Of a stretch of DNA of 64,000 nucleotides, positions 47,901 through 55,849 are shown one piece after another. A program made the translations under genes and the position numbers. Position 1 is the stretch's first letter; every line of letters starts with the position of its first letter. Below the pieces are notes generated by a model. That model was not told where the DNA came from. It saw nothing but the letters and a program-made list of their open reading frames with translations, and searched no databases. The stretch lies in NCBI RefSeq assembly GCF_002920615.1, contig NZ_PQSU01000031.1:44958-108957 (forward strand), read 5' to 3'. Origin of the DNA: Streptomyces sp. Ru62. Lineage in GTDB: Bacteria; Actinomycetota; Actinomycetes; Streptomycetales; Streptomycetaceae.

Positions 47901-50900
47901 ATGACCCCTCCGGACAGGTCCGGCCTGGAGGCAGCCCTGAGCGCCGAGGTGGACGGCGAGGTCCGCTTCGACGCGGGCAGCCGCGGCGCCTACGCCACGG
48001 ACGGTTCGAACTACCGGCAGGTCCCGCTGGGCGTCGTCGTACCCCGCACCGTCGAGGCGGGCGCCCGCGCGGTCTCGGTGTGCGCACGCTTCGGCGCCCC
48101 CGTCCTCTCCCGGGGCGGCGGCACCAGCCTGGCCGGACAGACCACCAACACCGCCGTGGTGATCGACTGGAGCAAGTACTGCACCGGGGTGCTCTCCGTC
48201 GACCCGGAACGGCGCACCTGCGTGGTGGAGCCCGGCATCGTCCTGGACCAGCTCAACCGGCGCCTCGCCCGCCACAAGCTCCAGTTCGGCCCCAAACCGT
48301 CCACCCACAGCCACTGCGCGCTCGGCGGCATGATCGGCAACAACTCCTGCGGCGCCTCCGCCCAGGCCTACGGCAAGACCGTCGACAACGTCCGGCGCCT
48401 GGAGATCCTCACCTACGACGGACAGCGCGCCTGGGTCGGCCCCACCCCGCCCGACGAGCGCGCCCGGATCATCGCCGGCGGCGGCCGGCTCGCCGAGATC
48501 TACGCCGGCCTCGACCGCATCGCCACCGAGTACCTGGCCGACATCCGCCGCGGCTACCCCAAGATCCCCCGCCGCGTCTCCGGCTACAACCTGGACTCCC
48601 TGCTGCCCGAGAACGGCTTCGACGTCGCCAAGGCGCTCGTCGGCAGCGAGGGCACCCTGGTGACCGTCCTGCGCGCCGAACTCGACCTCGTGCCCGTGCC
48701 GCCGTACCAGTCGCTGCTCGTCCTCGGCTACGACGACATCTGCGCCGCCGCCGACGACGTCCCCCACCTGCTGGAGCACTGCTCGCCCAGCCAGCTGGAG
48801 GCCCTGGACGGGCGCATGGCCCAGCTGATGCGCGAGGAGGGCGCCTACCTGGACTCCCTCGACAACCTGCCCGAGGGCGACAGCTGGCTGATGGTGCTGT
48901 ACAGCGGCGACAGCCAGGAGGACGTCGACGCACAGGCGCACGCGCTGCTGCGGGCCGTCGGCCGCGGCGAGAAGGACGCGAACGTCGCCTTCTCCGACGA
49001 CCCCGAACGCGAGCAGAAGATGCTCAAGGCCCGCGAGGCCGGCCTCGGGGTGACCGCCCGCCCGCCGGACGACCGGGAGACCTGGGAGGGCTGGGAGGAC
49101 TCCGCCGTACCCCCCGAGCGGCTCGGCGACTACCTGCGCGACCTGAAGGACCTGTTCGCCGAGTTCGACTACGACCACCCGTCCGTGTACGGGCACTTCG
49201 GGCAGGGCTGCGTGCACACCCGCATCCCCTTCGGGCTGAAGACGGCCGAGGGCGTGGCCGGCTTCCGGCGGTTCGTGGAGCGGGCTGCCGACCTCGTCGC
49301 CTCCTACGGCGGCTCCCTCTCCGGCGAGCACGGCGACGGCCAGTCCCGGGGTGAACTGCTCACCCGGATGTTCGGGGAACGGCTCGTCACCGCGTTCGGC
49401 GAACTCAAGGCCCTCTTCGACCCCGGCAACCGGATGAACCCCGGCAAGGTCGTCCACCCCAACCCCGTCGACGGACAGCTGCGGCTCGGCCCCACCTGGC
49501 GGCCCGCCACCCCGGAGACCCACTTCGGCTATCCCGAGGACGACCACTCCTTCAACCGCGCCGTGATGCGCTGTGTCGGCATCGGCAACTGCCGCGGCCA
49601 CTCCGGCGGCGTCATGTGCCCCTCCTACCGGGCCACCATGGAGGAGGAGCACTCCACCCGCGGCCGCGCCCGGCTGCTGTTCGAGATGCTCGACGGGCAC
49701 GCCGACTCCGCCGTCAAGGACGGCTGGCGCTCCACCGCCGTACGCGACGCCCTCGACCTCTGCCTGGCCTGCAAGGGCTGCAAGTCCGACTGCCCGACCG
49801 GCGTCGACATGGCCACCCTCAAGGCCGAGTTCATGTCCCACCACTACGAGGGACGGCTGCGTCCCATGGCCCACTACTCCATGGGCTGGCTGCCGGTCTG
49901 GGCCCGGCTGTCCCGGACCGCTCCGGCCCTGGTCAACTCGGCGCTGCACGCGCCCGGCCTCGCGTCCCTGGGCAAACGGCTCGCCGGGATCGACGAGGCC
50001 CGCCCGGCCCCGGTGTTCGCCACGCAGTCCTTCCTCCAGTGGTGGCGGGCCCGCGACCGGGAGGAGCCCGACCCGGCCGACCCGCGCACCGTCGTGCTGT
50101 GGCCCGACACCTTCAGCTCCTACTTCCACCCCTCCATCGCGATCTCTGCCGTACGGGTCCTGGAGGACGCCGGCTTCCGGATCGCCGTACCGTCCAGGCC
50201 GGTGTGCTGCGGCCTCACCTGGATCTCCACCGGACAACTGCCCACCGCCAAGCGGGTGCTGCGCCACACCCTCGACGTGCTGCGCCCCTACCTGGAGGCC
50301 GGCACACCGGTGATCGGCCTGGAACCCTCCTGCACGGCCGTCTTCCGCGGCGACGCCCCCGAGCTGATGCCGGGCGACCAGGACGTGGCACGGCTCGCCG
50401 CCCGGACACGCACCTTCGCCGAACAGCTCGTCCACCACGCCCCCGACGGCTGGCGACCCCCGCAGCTCGCCCGGCAGGCGACCGTGCAGACCCACTGCCA
50501 CCAGCACGCCATCATGAAGTTCGACGCCGACCGGGAACTGATGCGCCGCGCCCACCTCGACGCCGAGGTGCTCGACGAGGGCTGCTGCGGCCTGGCCGGC
50601 AACTTCGGCTTCGAACGCGGCCACCACGAGGTGTCCATGGCCGTCGCGGAACTGGGCGTCCTGCCCGCCGTGCGCGGGGCCGCCCCGGACAGCCTGGTCC
50701 TCGCCGACGGCTTCAGCTGCCGCACCCAGATCGAGCAGGGCGGCACCGGCCGTCACGCCCTGCACCTCGCCGAGGTCCTGGCGCTCGCCCTCGACGGCAA
50801 CCTACCCGGTGACCACCCCGAGCGGCTCGCCGTCCGCCCCGCCGAACCGTCCCGCACGGCCCGCTGGGCGACGACCGCCTCCCTGGCCGCCCTCTCCCTG

Positions 50901-50936
50901 GGCGCCGTGGCCGGCCTGCGCAAGCTCAGGAGGTGA
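47901..50936 (+). CDS. FAD-linked oxidase fused to Fe-S / CCG-domain protein (GlcD-GlpC type)
   Basis: A 1011-residue 2-hydroxyacid dehydrogenase-type enzyme. Order: FAD-binding PCMH fold (about 35-215, with LSRGGGTSLAGQ and GGMIGNNSCGASA), FAD-oxidase C-terminal domain (220-530, GEHGDGQSRGELL), an Fe-S region (CVGIGNC near 558 and CLACKGCKSDCP from 621) and a CCG domain (VCCG near 768, EGCCGLAGNFG near 894). Such fusions oxidise lactate, glycolate, 2-hydroxyglutarate or similar acids and pass electrons through Fe-S to the respiratory chain. It ends in a hydrophobic-basic tail (TTASLAALSLGAVAGLRKLR), perhaps a membrane anchor. ATG 47901 has GAGGAG 5 bases upstream. Its stop sits directly on the ribosome-binding site of the next gene, so the two are coupled. 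Expression probably starts from the MarR-controlled region. Confidence 0.9.
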   Translation: MTPPDRSGLEAALSAEVDGEVRFDAGSRGAYATDGSNYRQVPLGVVVPRTVEAGARAVSVCARFGAPVLSRGGGTSLAGQTTNTAVVIDWSKYCTGVLSVDPERRTCVVEPGIVLDQLNRRLARHKLQFGPKPSTHSHCALGGMIGNNSCGASAQAYGKTVDNVRRLEILTYDGQRAWVGPTPPDERARIIAGGGRLAEIYAGLDRIATEYLADIRRGYPKIPRRVSGYNLDSLLPENGFDVAKALVGSEGTLVTVLRAELDLVPVPPYQSLLVLGYDDICAAADDVPHLLEHCSPSQLEALDGRMAQLMREEGAYLDSLDNLPEGDSWLMVLYSGDSQEDVDAQAHALLRAVGRGEKDANVAFSDDPEREQKMLKAREAGLGVTARPPDDRETWEGWEDSAVPPERLGDYLRDLKDLFAEFDYDHPSVYGHFGQGCVHTRIPFGLKTAEGVAGFRRFVERAADLVASYGGSLSGEHGDGQSRGELLTRMFGERLVTAFGELKALFDPGNRMNPGKVVHPNPVDGQLRLGPTWRPATPETHFGYPEDDHSFNRAVMRCVGIGNCRGHSGGVMCPSYRATMEEEHSTRGRARLLFEMLDGHADSAVKDGWRSTAVRDALDLCLACKGCKSDCPTGVDMATLKAEFMSHHYEGRLRPMAHYSMGWLPVWARLSRTAPALVNSALHAPGLASLGKRLAGIDEARPAPVFATQSFLQWWRARDREEPDPADPRTVVLWPDTFSSYFHPSIAISAVRVLEDAGFRIAVPSRPVCCGLTWISTGQLPTAKRVLRHTLDVLRPYLEAGTPVIGLEPSCTAVFRGDAPELMPGDQDVARLAARTRTFAEQLVHHAPDGWRPPQLARQATVQTHCHQHAIMKFDADRELMRRAHLDAEVLDEGCCGLAGNFGFERGHHEVSMAVAELGVLPAVRGAAPDSLVLADGFSCRTQIEQGGTGRHALHLAEVLALALDGNLPGDHPERLAVRPAEPSRTARWATTASLAALSLGAVAGLRKLRR

Positions 50937-50938
50937 CC

Positions 50939-52048
50939 ATGAGCGACCAGCCGGCCGTCGAGGCCGTGGACACCGCCGTCTACACCGTGCCCACCGACGC
51001 CCCCGAGGCCGACGGCACCCTGGCCTGGGACAAGACCACCCTCGTCCTGGTCACCACCCGATCGGGCGGCACCACCGGACTCGGCTACACCTACGCGCCC
51101 GCCGCCACCGCCCACGTCGTCCGCGAACTCCTCGCCGGCACCGTCACCGGCCTGTCCGCGCACGACGTGCCGCGCGCCAACGAGCGGATGTGCCGGGCCG
51201 TCCGCAACGCAGGACTGCCCGGCGTGGCCGCCCAGGCCGTCGCCGCCGTCGACATCGCCCTGTGGGACCTCAAGGCACGCCTGCTCGGCCTGCCCCTCGT
51301 CCACCTCCTCGGTGCCGCCCGCGACGACGTGCCCGTCTACGGCAGCGGCGGCTTCACCACCTACGACGCCGACCGGCAGGAGCGCCAGCTGCGCGGCTGG
51401 ACCGAGGAACAGGGCATCCCCCGCGTCAAGATCAAGATCGGCGAGTCGTGGGGCGCCCGGGAGCACCGCGACCTGGAACGCGTCGCCCGCGCGCGGGCCG
51501 TCATCGGTGACACGGCCGAGCTGTACGTCGACGCCAACGGCGGCTACCGCGCCGGCCAGGCCCTGCGCCTCGCGGGCCTCCTCGCCGACGAGGGCGTCAC
51601 CTGGTTCGAGGAACCCGTCTCCTCCGACCACCTCACCACCCTCGCCGACATCCGCGGCCGGACCCCGATCGACGTCACGGCCGGCGAGTACGGCTACGCC
51701 CTCCCGTACTTCCAGCACATGCTGGACGCCGGAGCCGTCGACTGCCTCCAGGCCGACATCACCCGGTGCGGCGGCATCACCGTCTGGCTGCGCGCCGCCG
51801 CGCTCGCCCACGCGCGCGGGCTCGACGTCTCCGGGCACTGCGCGCCCCACGCCCACGCCCACGCTGCCGCCGCCGTGCCCAACCTGCGCCACCTGGAGTG
51901 GTTCCACGACCACGTCCGCATCGAACGGCTGCTGTTCGACGGCGTCCTCGATCCGGGCGGCGGCAGCGTCACCCCGGGCGCCGACGGGACACCCGGCCTC
52001 GGCCTGACGCTCGTGGAGGAGCGGGCGGCGCCCTACCGGGTGGAGTGA
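50939..52048 (+). CDS. Mandelate racemase/enolase-superfamily enzyme (sugar-acid dehydratase-like)
   Basis: A 369-residue enolase-superfamily protein that abstracts the proton alpha to a carboxylate, with Mg2+ bound in a barrel. The KxK motif is at Lys164/Lys166 (VKIKIG), metal ligands are Asp198 (VDANGG), Glu224/225 (WFEEPV) and Glu250 (TAGE), and the His-rich segment GHCAPHAHAHA follows. This pattern fits the mandelate racemase group, which includes acid-sugar dehydratases. ATG 50939 was preferred over GTG 50933 because a perfect AGGAGG (50928-50933) lies 5 bases upstream; that site overlaps the stop of the previous gene, giving translational coupling. It likely feeds or follows the hydroxyacid oxidase. 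The exact substrate cannot be read. Confidence 0.92.
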   Translation: MSDQPAVEAVDTAVYTVPTDAPEADGTLAWDKTTLVLVTTRSGGTTGLGYTYAPAATAHVVRELLAGTVTGLSAHDVPRANERMCRAVRNAGLPGVAAQAVAAVDIALWDLKARLLGLPLVHLLGAARDDVPVYGSGGFTTYDADRQERQLRGWTEEQGIPRVKIKIGESWGAREHRDLERVARARAVIGDTAELYVDANGGYRAGQALRLAGLLADEGVTWFEEPVSSDHLTTLADIRGRTPIDVTAGEYGYALPYFQHMLDAGAVDCLQADITRCGGITVWLRAAALAHARGLDVSGHCAPHAHAHAAAAVPNLRHLEWFHDHVRIERLLFDGVLDPGGGSVTPGADGTPGLGLTLVEERAAPYRVE

Positions 52049-52078
52049 CACAGACCGCGTACGCAGGAGGAGAGGAAC

Positions 52079-53089
52079 ATGCCCCCCACCGTCGTCATCA
52101 CCGGCGCCAGCGCCGGCATCGGCCGCGCCACCGCCCGCCTGTACGCCCGGCGCGGCGCCGACGTCGTCCTGGTCGCCCGCGGCGAGGGCGGCCTGGAGGC
52201 GGCGGCCGACGAGGTCGCCGCGCTCGGCGGACGGCCCCTGGTACGGCCCGCAGACGTCGCCGACCCGGCCCAGACGGAGGCCGTCGCCGAGGCCGCCGAG
52301 AAGGAGTTCGGCCCCATCGACACCTGGATCAACTGCGCCTTCGCCAGCGTGTTCGCGCCGTTCGAGGAGATCACCCCCGAGGAGTACCGGCGGATCACCG
52401 AAGTGACCTACCTCGGCTTCGTCAACGGCACCCGCTCCGCACTGAAGCGCATGCTCCCCCGCGACCAGGGCACGATCGTGCAGGTCGGCTCCGCGCTCGG
52501 GGAACGGTCGATCCCCCTGCAGTCGGCGTACTGCGGCGCCAAGCACGCCATCAACGGCTTCACCTCCTCCCTGCGCACGGAACTGCTGCACCGCGGCAGC
52601 AACGTCCGCGTCACCGTCGCCCAGATGCCCGCCGTCAACACCCCCCAGTTCGAATGGGTCCGCTCCCGCCTCGCCAAGCACCCCATGCCGGTCCCGCCGA
52701 TCTACCAGCCCGAGGTGGCCGCGCGGGGCGTGCTGTACGCCGCCGACCATCCGGGCCGCAAGCAGTACTACGTCGGCGCGTCCACGGTCGCCACCATCTG
52801 GGCCAACCGGCTCGTCCCGGCACTGCTCGACCGCTACCTGGCCCGCACCGGCTTCGACTCCCAGCAGACCGGCCGGATCCCGCCCGCGGGCCTGGACAAC
52901 CTCTTCGAACCGGTGGACCGCGAGCCCGCCGACGACCAGGGCGCCCACGGCTCCTTCGACGACACCGCCCACGCCCGCTCCTGGCAGGAGACCCTGGTCC
53001 GGCACCCCGCCGCCACCGCCCTCGGCGCGGGCGCCGCGCTGCTGGGCACCGTACGCGGCATCCGCCGCCTGACCTCCTCCAACGCATAG
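52079..53089 (+). CDS. Short-chain dehydrogenase/reductase with C-terminal hydrophobic tail
   Basis: A 336-residue NAD(P)-dependent oxidoreductase. The cofactor motif TGASAGIG is at 8-15, the NAG-like site reads NCAFAS, and the catalytic triad is Ser (VGSALGERS) with Tyr and Lys in SAYCGAKHA. The classical SDR core ends near residue 250. The extra 80 residues include an acidic stretch and a final hydrophobic-basic tail (AATALGAGAALLGTVRGIRR), similar to the tail of the oxidase two genes upstream. ATG 52079 has AGGAGGAGAG upstream. It starts 30 bases after the enolase-family gene. The stop codon TAG forms part of a -10-like box for the next gene. Confidence 0.9.
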   Translation: MPPTVVITGASAGIGRATARLYARRGADVVLVARGEGGLEAAADEVAALGGRPLVRPADVADPAQTEAVAEAAEKEFGPIDTWINCAFASVFAPFEEITPEEYRRITEVTYLGFVNGTRSALKRMLPRDQGTIVQVGSALGERSIPLQSAYCGAKHAINGFTSSLRTELLHRGSNVRVTVAQMPAVNTPQFEWVRSRLAKHPMPVPPIYQPEVAARGVLYAADHPGRKQYYVGASTVATIWANRLVPALLDRYLARTGFDSQQTGRIPPAGLDNLFEPVDREPADDQGAHGSFDDTAHARSWQETLVRHPAATALGAGAALLGTVRGIRRLTSSNA

Positions 53090-53101
53090 GCTGGCGAGGT
53101 G
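53087..53101 (+). promoter_or_regulatory. Possible -10 box overlapping the SDR stop codon
   Basis: TAGGCT at 53087-53092, whose TAG is the SDR stop, lies 6 bases before GTG 53099. With no ribosome-binding site, the phosphoesterase could be made from its own leaderless transcript as well as by read-through. Confidence 0.4.
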
Positions 53102-53599
53102 CGCCTGCTGCTCATGTCCGACACGCACCTGCCCAAGCGCGCCAAGGCGCTCCCGGAGCCGCTGCTCGCCGAACTCCCGCGCGCGGACGTCGTGTTCCAC
53201 GCCGGGGACTGGGTCGACACCGCCACCCTCGACCTGCTGGAGAGCCGCAGCCGCCGGCTGATCGGCGTGTACGGCAACAACGACGGCCCCGAGCTGCGCG
53301 CCCGGCTCCCCGAGGTGGCCCACGCCGACCTGGGCGGCCTGCGCTTCGGGGTCGTCCACGAGACCGGCCCCGCCCAGGGCCGCGAGGCCCGCTGCGCCGC
53401 CCGCTTCCCCGACCTGGACGTCCTGGTCTTCGGACACAGCCACATCCCCTGGGACACCACCGCCCCCGGGGGCCTGCGCCTGCTCAACCCCGGCTCCCCG
53501 ACGGACCGCCGCCGCCAGCCCCACTGCACGTACCTCACGGCCACGGTCGCCGACGGAGCCCTCACCGAGGTGACCCTGCACCGACTGCCGCGCCGGTAA
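53099..53599 (+). CDS. YfcE/MJ0936-type metallophosphoesterase
   Basis: A 166-residue cytoplasmic phosphodiesterase of the calcineurin-like fold. Metal-binding motifs in order: MSDTHLPKRAK (Asp and His near 8-10), FHAGDWVD, YGNNDGPE and FGHSHIP. Then comes the NPGS loop, at family-typical spacing and length. GTG 53099 is directly before the first motif strand and 9 bases after the SDR stop. Members hydrolyse small phosphodiesters; the natural substrate is unknown. It may be the last gene of the oxidase operon or independently transcribed from the TAGGCT box. Confidence 0.92.
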   Translation: MRLLLMSDTHLPKRAKALPEPLLAELPRADVVFHAGDWVDTATLDLLESRSRRLIGVYGNNDGPELRARLPEVAHADLGGLRFGVVHETGPAQGREARCAARFPDLDVLVFGHSHIPWDTTAPGGLRLLNPGSPTDRRRQPHCTYLTATVADGALTEVTLHRLPRR

Positions 53600-53659
53600 C
53601 CACCGGGGCCGGTGCGCCGCTGGTCTGTGCGGGTGGCCTGCGCGGGTGGCGGGTGGCGG

Positions 53660-53742
53660 GTGCGCCGAAGATCACCAGCTGCGGGGCGCGCCGGTGATCA
53701 CCAGCCATGGCAGGATGCGCCGGTGATCTCCAGCTCCGGCAT
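53660..53742 (+). repeat. Three imperfect 26-29 bp repeats spanning the start of the next gene
   Basis: GCGCCG(A/G)(A/T)GATC(A/T)CCAGC recurs at 53662, 53688 and 53717. The third copy includes the GTG start of the GNAT gene, so the gene's first codons derive from the repeat. Confidence 0.75.
53711..53725 (+). promoter_or_regulatory. Possible -10 box of the second GNAT gene
   Basis: CAGGAT at 53711-53716 lies 6 bases before GTG 53723, consistent with a leaderless gene. It lies inside the three-copy repeat. Confidence 0.4.
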
Positions 53743-54319
53743 ACCCGCCGTCGTGCCCCCGGGCCGCCTCGCCGAGCCCGCCCAACCCGTGCTGCCGCTG
53801 GCCGATGGCCTGGAACTGCGGCCCTGGCAGCTGACCGACGCAGACGCTGACGCGCTGCTGAGCGCCGGGCAGGACCAAGACATCAGCAGGTGGAACCTCT
53901 TCTCCGTCGCCGACCGTGCGGAGGCCAGGGCGCGGATCGAGCGCCTGCACGCCCGTCGGCGGGCCGAGACCGGTGCCATCTGGGCCATCGCCCCCCACGG
54001 CGGCGCGTCCGTGGGCCTCGCCGGGCTCAACGCCGTGGACCTCGCAGCCGGCACCGCCGAGGTCCTCTACTGGGTGCTGCCCCCGGCGCGCGGAACGGGC
54101 CTCGCCGTACGGGCGGCGCGGCGGCTGAGCCGGTGGGCCCTGGACGACCTCGGTCTGCACCGCCTGATCCTGTGCCACTCGGTCGCCAATCCGGCGTCCT
54201 GCCGGGTCGCCGAGAAGGCCGGATTCAGCTACGAGGGCACCCAGCGCAGCGCCCTGCTGCACGCCGACGGCTGGCACGACCAGCACCTGCACGCGCGCGT
54301 GGCCGGGGACCCCGACTAG
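53723..54319 (+). CDS. GNAT-family N-acetyltransferase
   Basis: A 198-residue acetyltransferase of the RimJ/RimL type. The N-terminal part is Pro/Ala-rich, then LELRPWQLTDADADALLSA begins the fold. The acetyl-CoA loop is LPPARGTGLAVRAARRLSRWA and the later motif is SVANPASCRVAEKAGFSYEGTQR. GTG 53723 was selected because of the CAGGAT box and because the upstream frame encodes Arg/Gly low-complexity sequence. It is convergent with the xdhC-like gene. The 194 bases between them hold no hairpin I would call a terminator. Substrate unknown. Confidence 0.88.
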   Translation: MISSSGIPAVVPPGRLAEPAQPVLPLADGLELRPWQLTDADADALLSAGQDQDISRWNLFSVADRAEARARIERLHARRRAETGAIWAIAPHGGASVGLAGLNAVDLAAGTAEVLYWVLPPARGTGLAVRAARRLSRWALDDLGLHRLILCHSVANPASCRVAEKAGFSYEGTQRSALLHADGWHDQHLHARVAGDPD

Positions 54320-54513
54320 CACGCACTGAACACACGGCGGGGATCGTCAGTGCGGCAGGTCGGGCACTCCCGTCGCAGGCTCCCGTCCTGTACTTCCGCC
54401 CAGCCCCCGGCAGGGCATCGCCACCGGCACCACCGCCGGGTGCGGATCGGCAGCACCGGCGGCCCCCGGGGCCAACCTCACGGCACCCCACCCGGCGCAC
54501 CCCAGAGGAACGG

Positions 54514-55620
54514 TCACCCCACCCCCCGGGGATGGATCGCCCCCCTCGTCCCGCTCAGCGGTGACCCGGTGCCGCCCCACCTCAGGGCCACGATCTCCGC
54601 CGCCACCGATACCGCCACCTCCTCCGGCGTGCGGGCGCCGAGGTCGAGGCCGAGCGGGGAGCGCAGGCGGGACAGTTCCCGGTCGGTGAGGCCGGACTCG
54701 ATCAGGCGGCGGAGCCGGTCGTCGTGGGTGCGCCGGCTGCCCATCGCCCCGATGTACGCCGCCGGCCGCCGCAGCGCCTCCAGCAGCACCGGCACGTCGA
54801 ACTTCGGGTCGTGGGTCAGGACGCAGATCACCGTCCGCTCGTCGGTGGGCGTGCCACGCAGATACCGGTGCGGCCAGTCCACGACGACCTCCGCCGATTC
54901 CGGGAACCGGCGGGGCGTGGCGAACACCGGCCTGGCGTCGCACACGGTGACCCGGTAACCGAGGAAGTCCCCGATCCGGGCCACGGCGGCGGCGTAGTCG
55001 ATGGCCCCGAACACCAGCATGCGCGGCGGCGGCGCGAAGGACTGGAGGAACACCGTGACGGTGTCCTCGCGGCGTTCCCCGTGCGGGCCGTAGTGCCGCA
55101 GCCCGGTCACGCCGAGGGCGAGTTCGCCGCGCGCGTCGGCGGCGACGGCCGCGTCGAGCCCCCGGGTCCCCAGACTGCCGGCGGCGGTGTGCGGCCACAC
55201 CGCGAGGGTGGCCCCGCACGGGGCCGGCCCGTCGACCACGGTGGCCACGGTGACCGGCTCACCGCCCGCGACCGACGCGGCGACCGCGCCGAACGCCGGG
55301 TCCCGGGCCGGGGTCACCGGCCGTACCAGGACGGTGATCTCACCACCGCAGGTGAGCCCGACCGCGAAGGCGTCCTCGTCGCTGTAGCCGAACGTCTCCA
55401 GCCGTGCCGCTCCGCTCTCGACGGCCTCCTGGGCCAGCTCGAAGACCGCGCCCTCCACACAGCCGCCGGACACACTGCCGACCACCTCGCCGTCCGGGCC
55501 GACCGCCATCGCGGCGCCGGGCCCGCGCGGCGCGCTGCGGCTGACCGCGACGACCGTGGCCAGCCCGAACGGCACCCGGGCGGCGTACCACCGGTCCAGC
55601 ACCGCCAGAATCTCACGCAT
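54514..55620 (-). CDS. XdhC/CoxI-family molybdenum cofactor maturation protein
   Basis: A 368-residue protein. XdhC-type proteins bind molybdopterin cofactor, promote its sulfuration and insert it into xanthine dehydrogenase-like enzymes. The N-terminal XdhC/CoxI domain shows SRSAPRGPGAAMAV, GSVSGGCVEGAVFE and LTCGGEITVLV. The C-terminal Rossmann domain shows MLVFGAIDYAAAVARIGDFLGY and IGAMGSRRTHDDRLRRL. The last 20 residues are a Gly-rich tail. ATG 55620 has GAGGAG 6 bases upstream. No molybdoenzyme subunit lies in the window, so its client is elsewhere. The 118-base region between it and the divergent leader ORF holds a near-palindrome TTGAACGTTAA at 55658-55668. Confidence 0.92.
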   Translation of the reverse strand: MREILAVLDRWYAARVPFGLATVVAVSRSAPRGPGAAMAVGPDGEVVGSVSGGCVEGAVFELAQEAVESGAARLETFGYSDEDAFAVGLTCGGEITVLVRPVTPARDPAFGAVAASVAGGEPVTVATVVDGPAPCGATLAVWPHTAAGSLGTRGLDAAVAADARGELALGVTGLRHYGPHGERREDTVTVFLQSFAPPPRMLVFGAIDYAAAVARIGDFLGYRVTVCDARPVFATPRRFPESAEVVVDWPHRYLRGTPTDERTVICVLTHDPKFDVPVLLEALRRPAAYIGAMGSRRTHDDRLRRLIESGLTDRELSRLRSPLGLDLGARTPEEVAVSVAAEIVALRWGGTGSPLSGTRGAIHPRGVG

Positions 55621-55738
55621 CGTCGGCTCCTCGCCTCACAGCCGGCACGACATCTGGTTGAACGTTAATCCGTTGGCGGCGCGGCCGCCGTTCTGCTGCA
55701 CTGCACCGGTCGAGTTCCCGAGAGAACCAGGAGCGATC

Positions 55739-55849
55739 ATGCGCGCACCGTTCATGTCCGGCCCGGAAGGAATCGCCCACTCTCTCAAGGACATGACGCT
55801 TCGTGCCATTGCTCAATCTGGGAATCCTCGCCCACGTCGACGCGGGTAA
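55739..55849 (+). CDS. Short leader ORF overlapping the start of the TetM-like gene
   Basis: A 36-codon ORF with ATG 55739, preceded by CCAGGAGCGATC, the best ribosome-binding site in this stretch. It runs MRAPFMSGPEG... to RPRRRG and stops 44 bases inside the ribosomal-protection gene, in another frame. That gene's GTG (55803) has only a weak site. Leader peptides upstream of tet(M)-type genes are known to take part in attenuation. Here the overlap suggests translational coupling, or ribosome-stalling control by a drug. This is inference; it might be a chance ORF. Confidence 0.5.
   Translation: MRAPFMSGPEGIAHSLKDMTLRAIAQSGNPRPRRRG

Noticed and set aside
54350..55668. Plus-strand open frames opposite the xdhC-like gene
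   Set aside because: Low-complexity Arg/Gly/Asp-rich shadows; the minus strand encodes a complete XdhC/CoxI protein.
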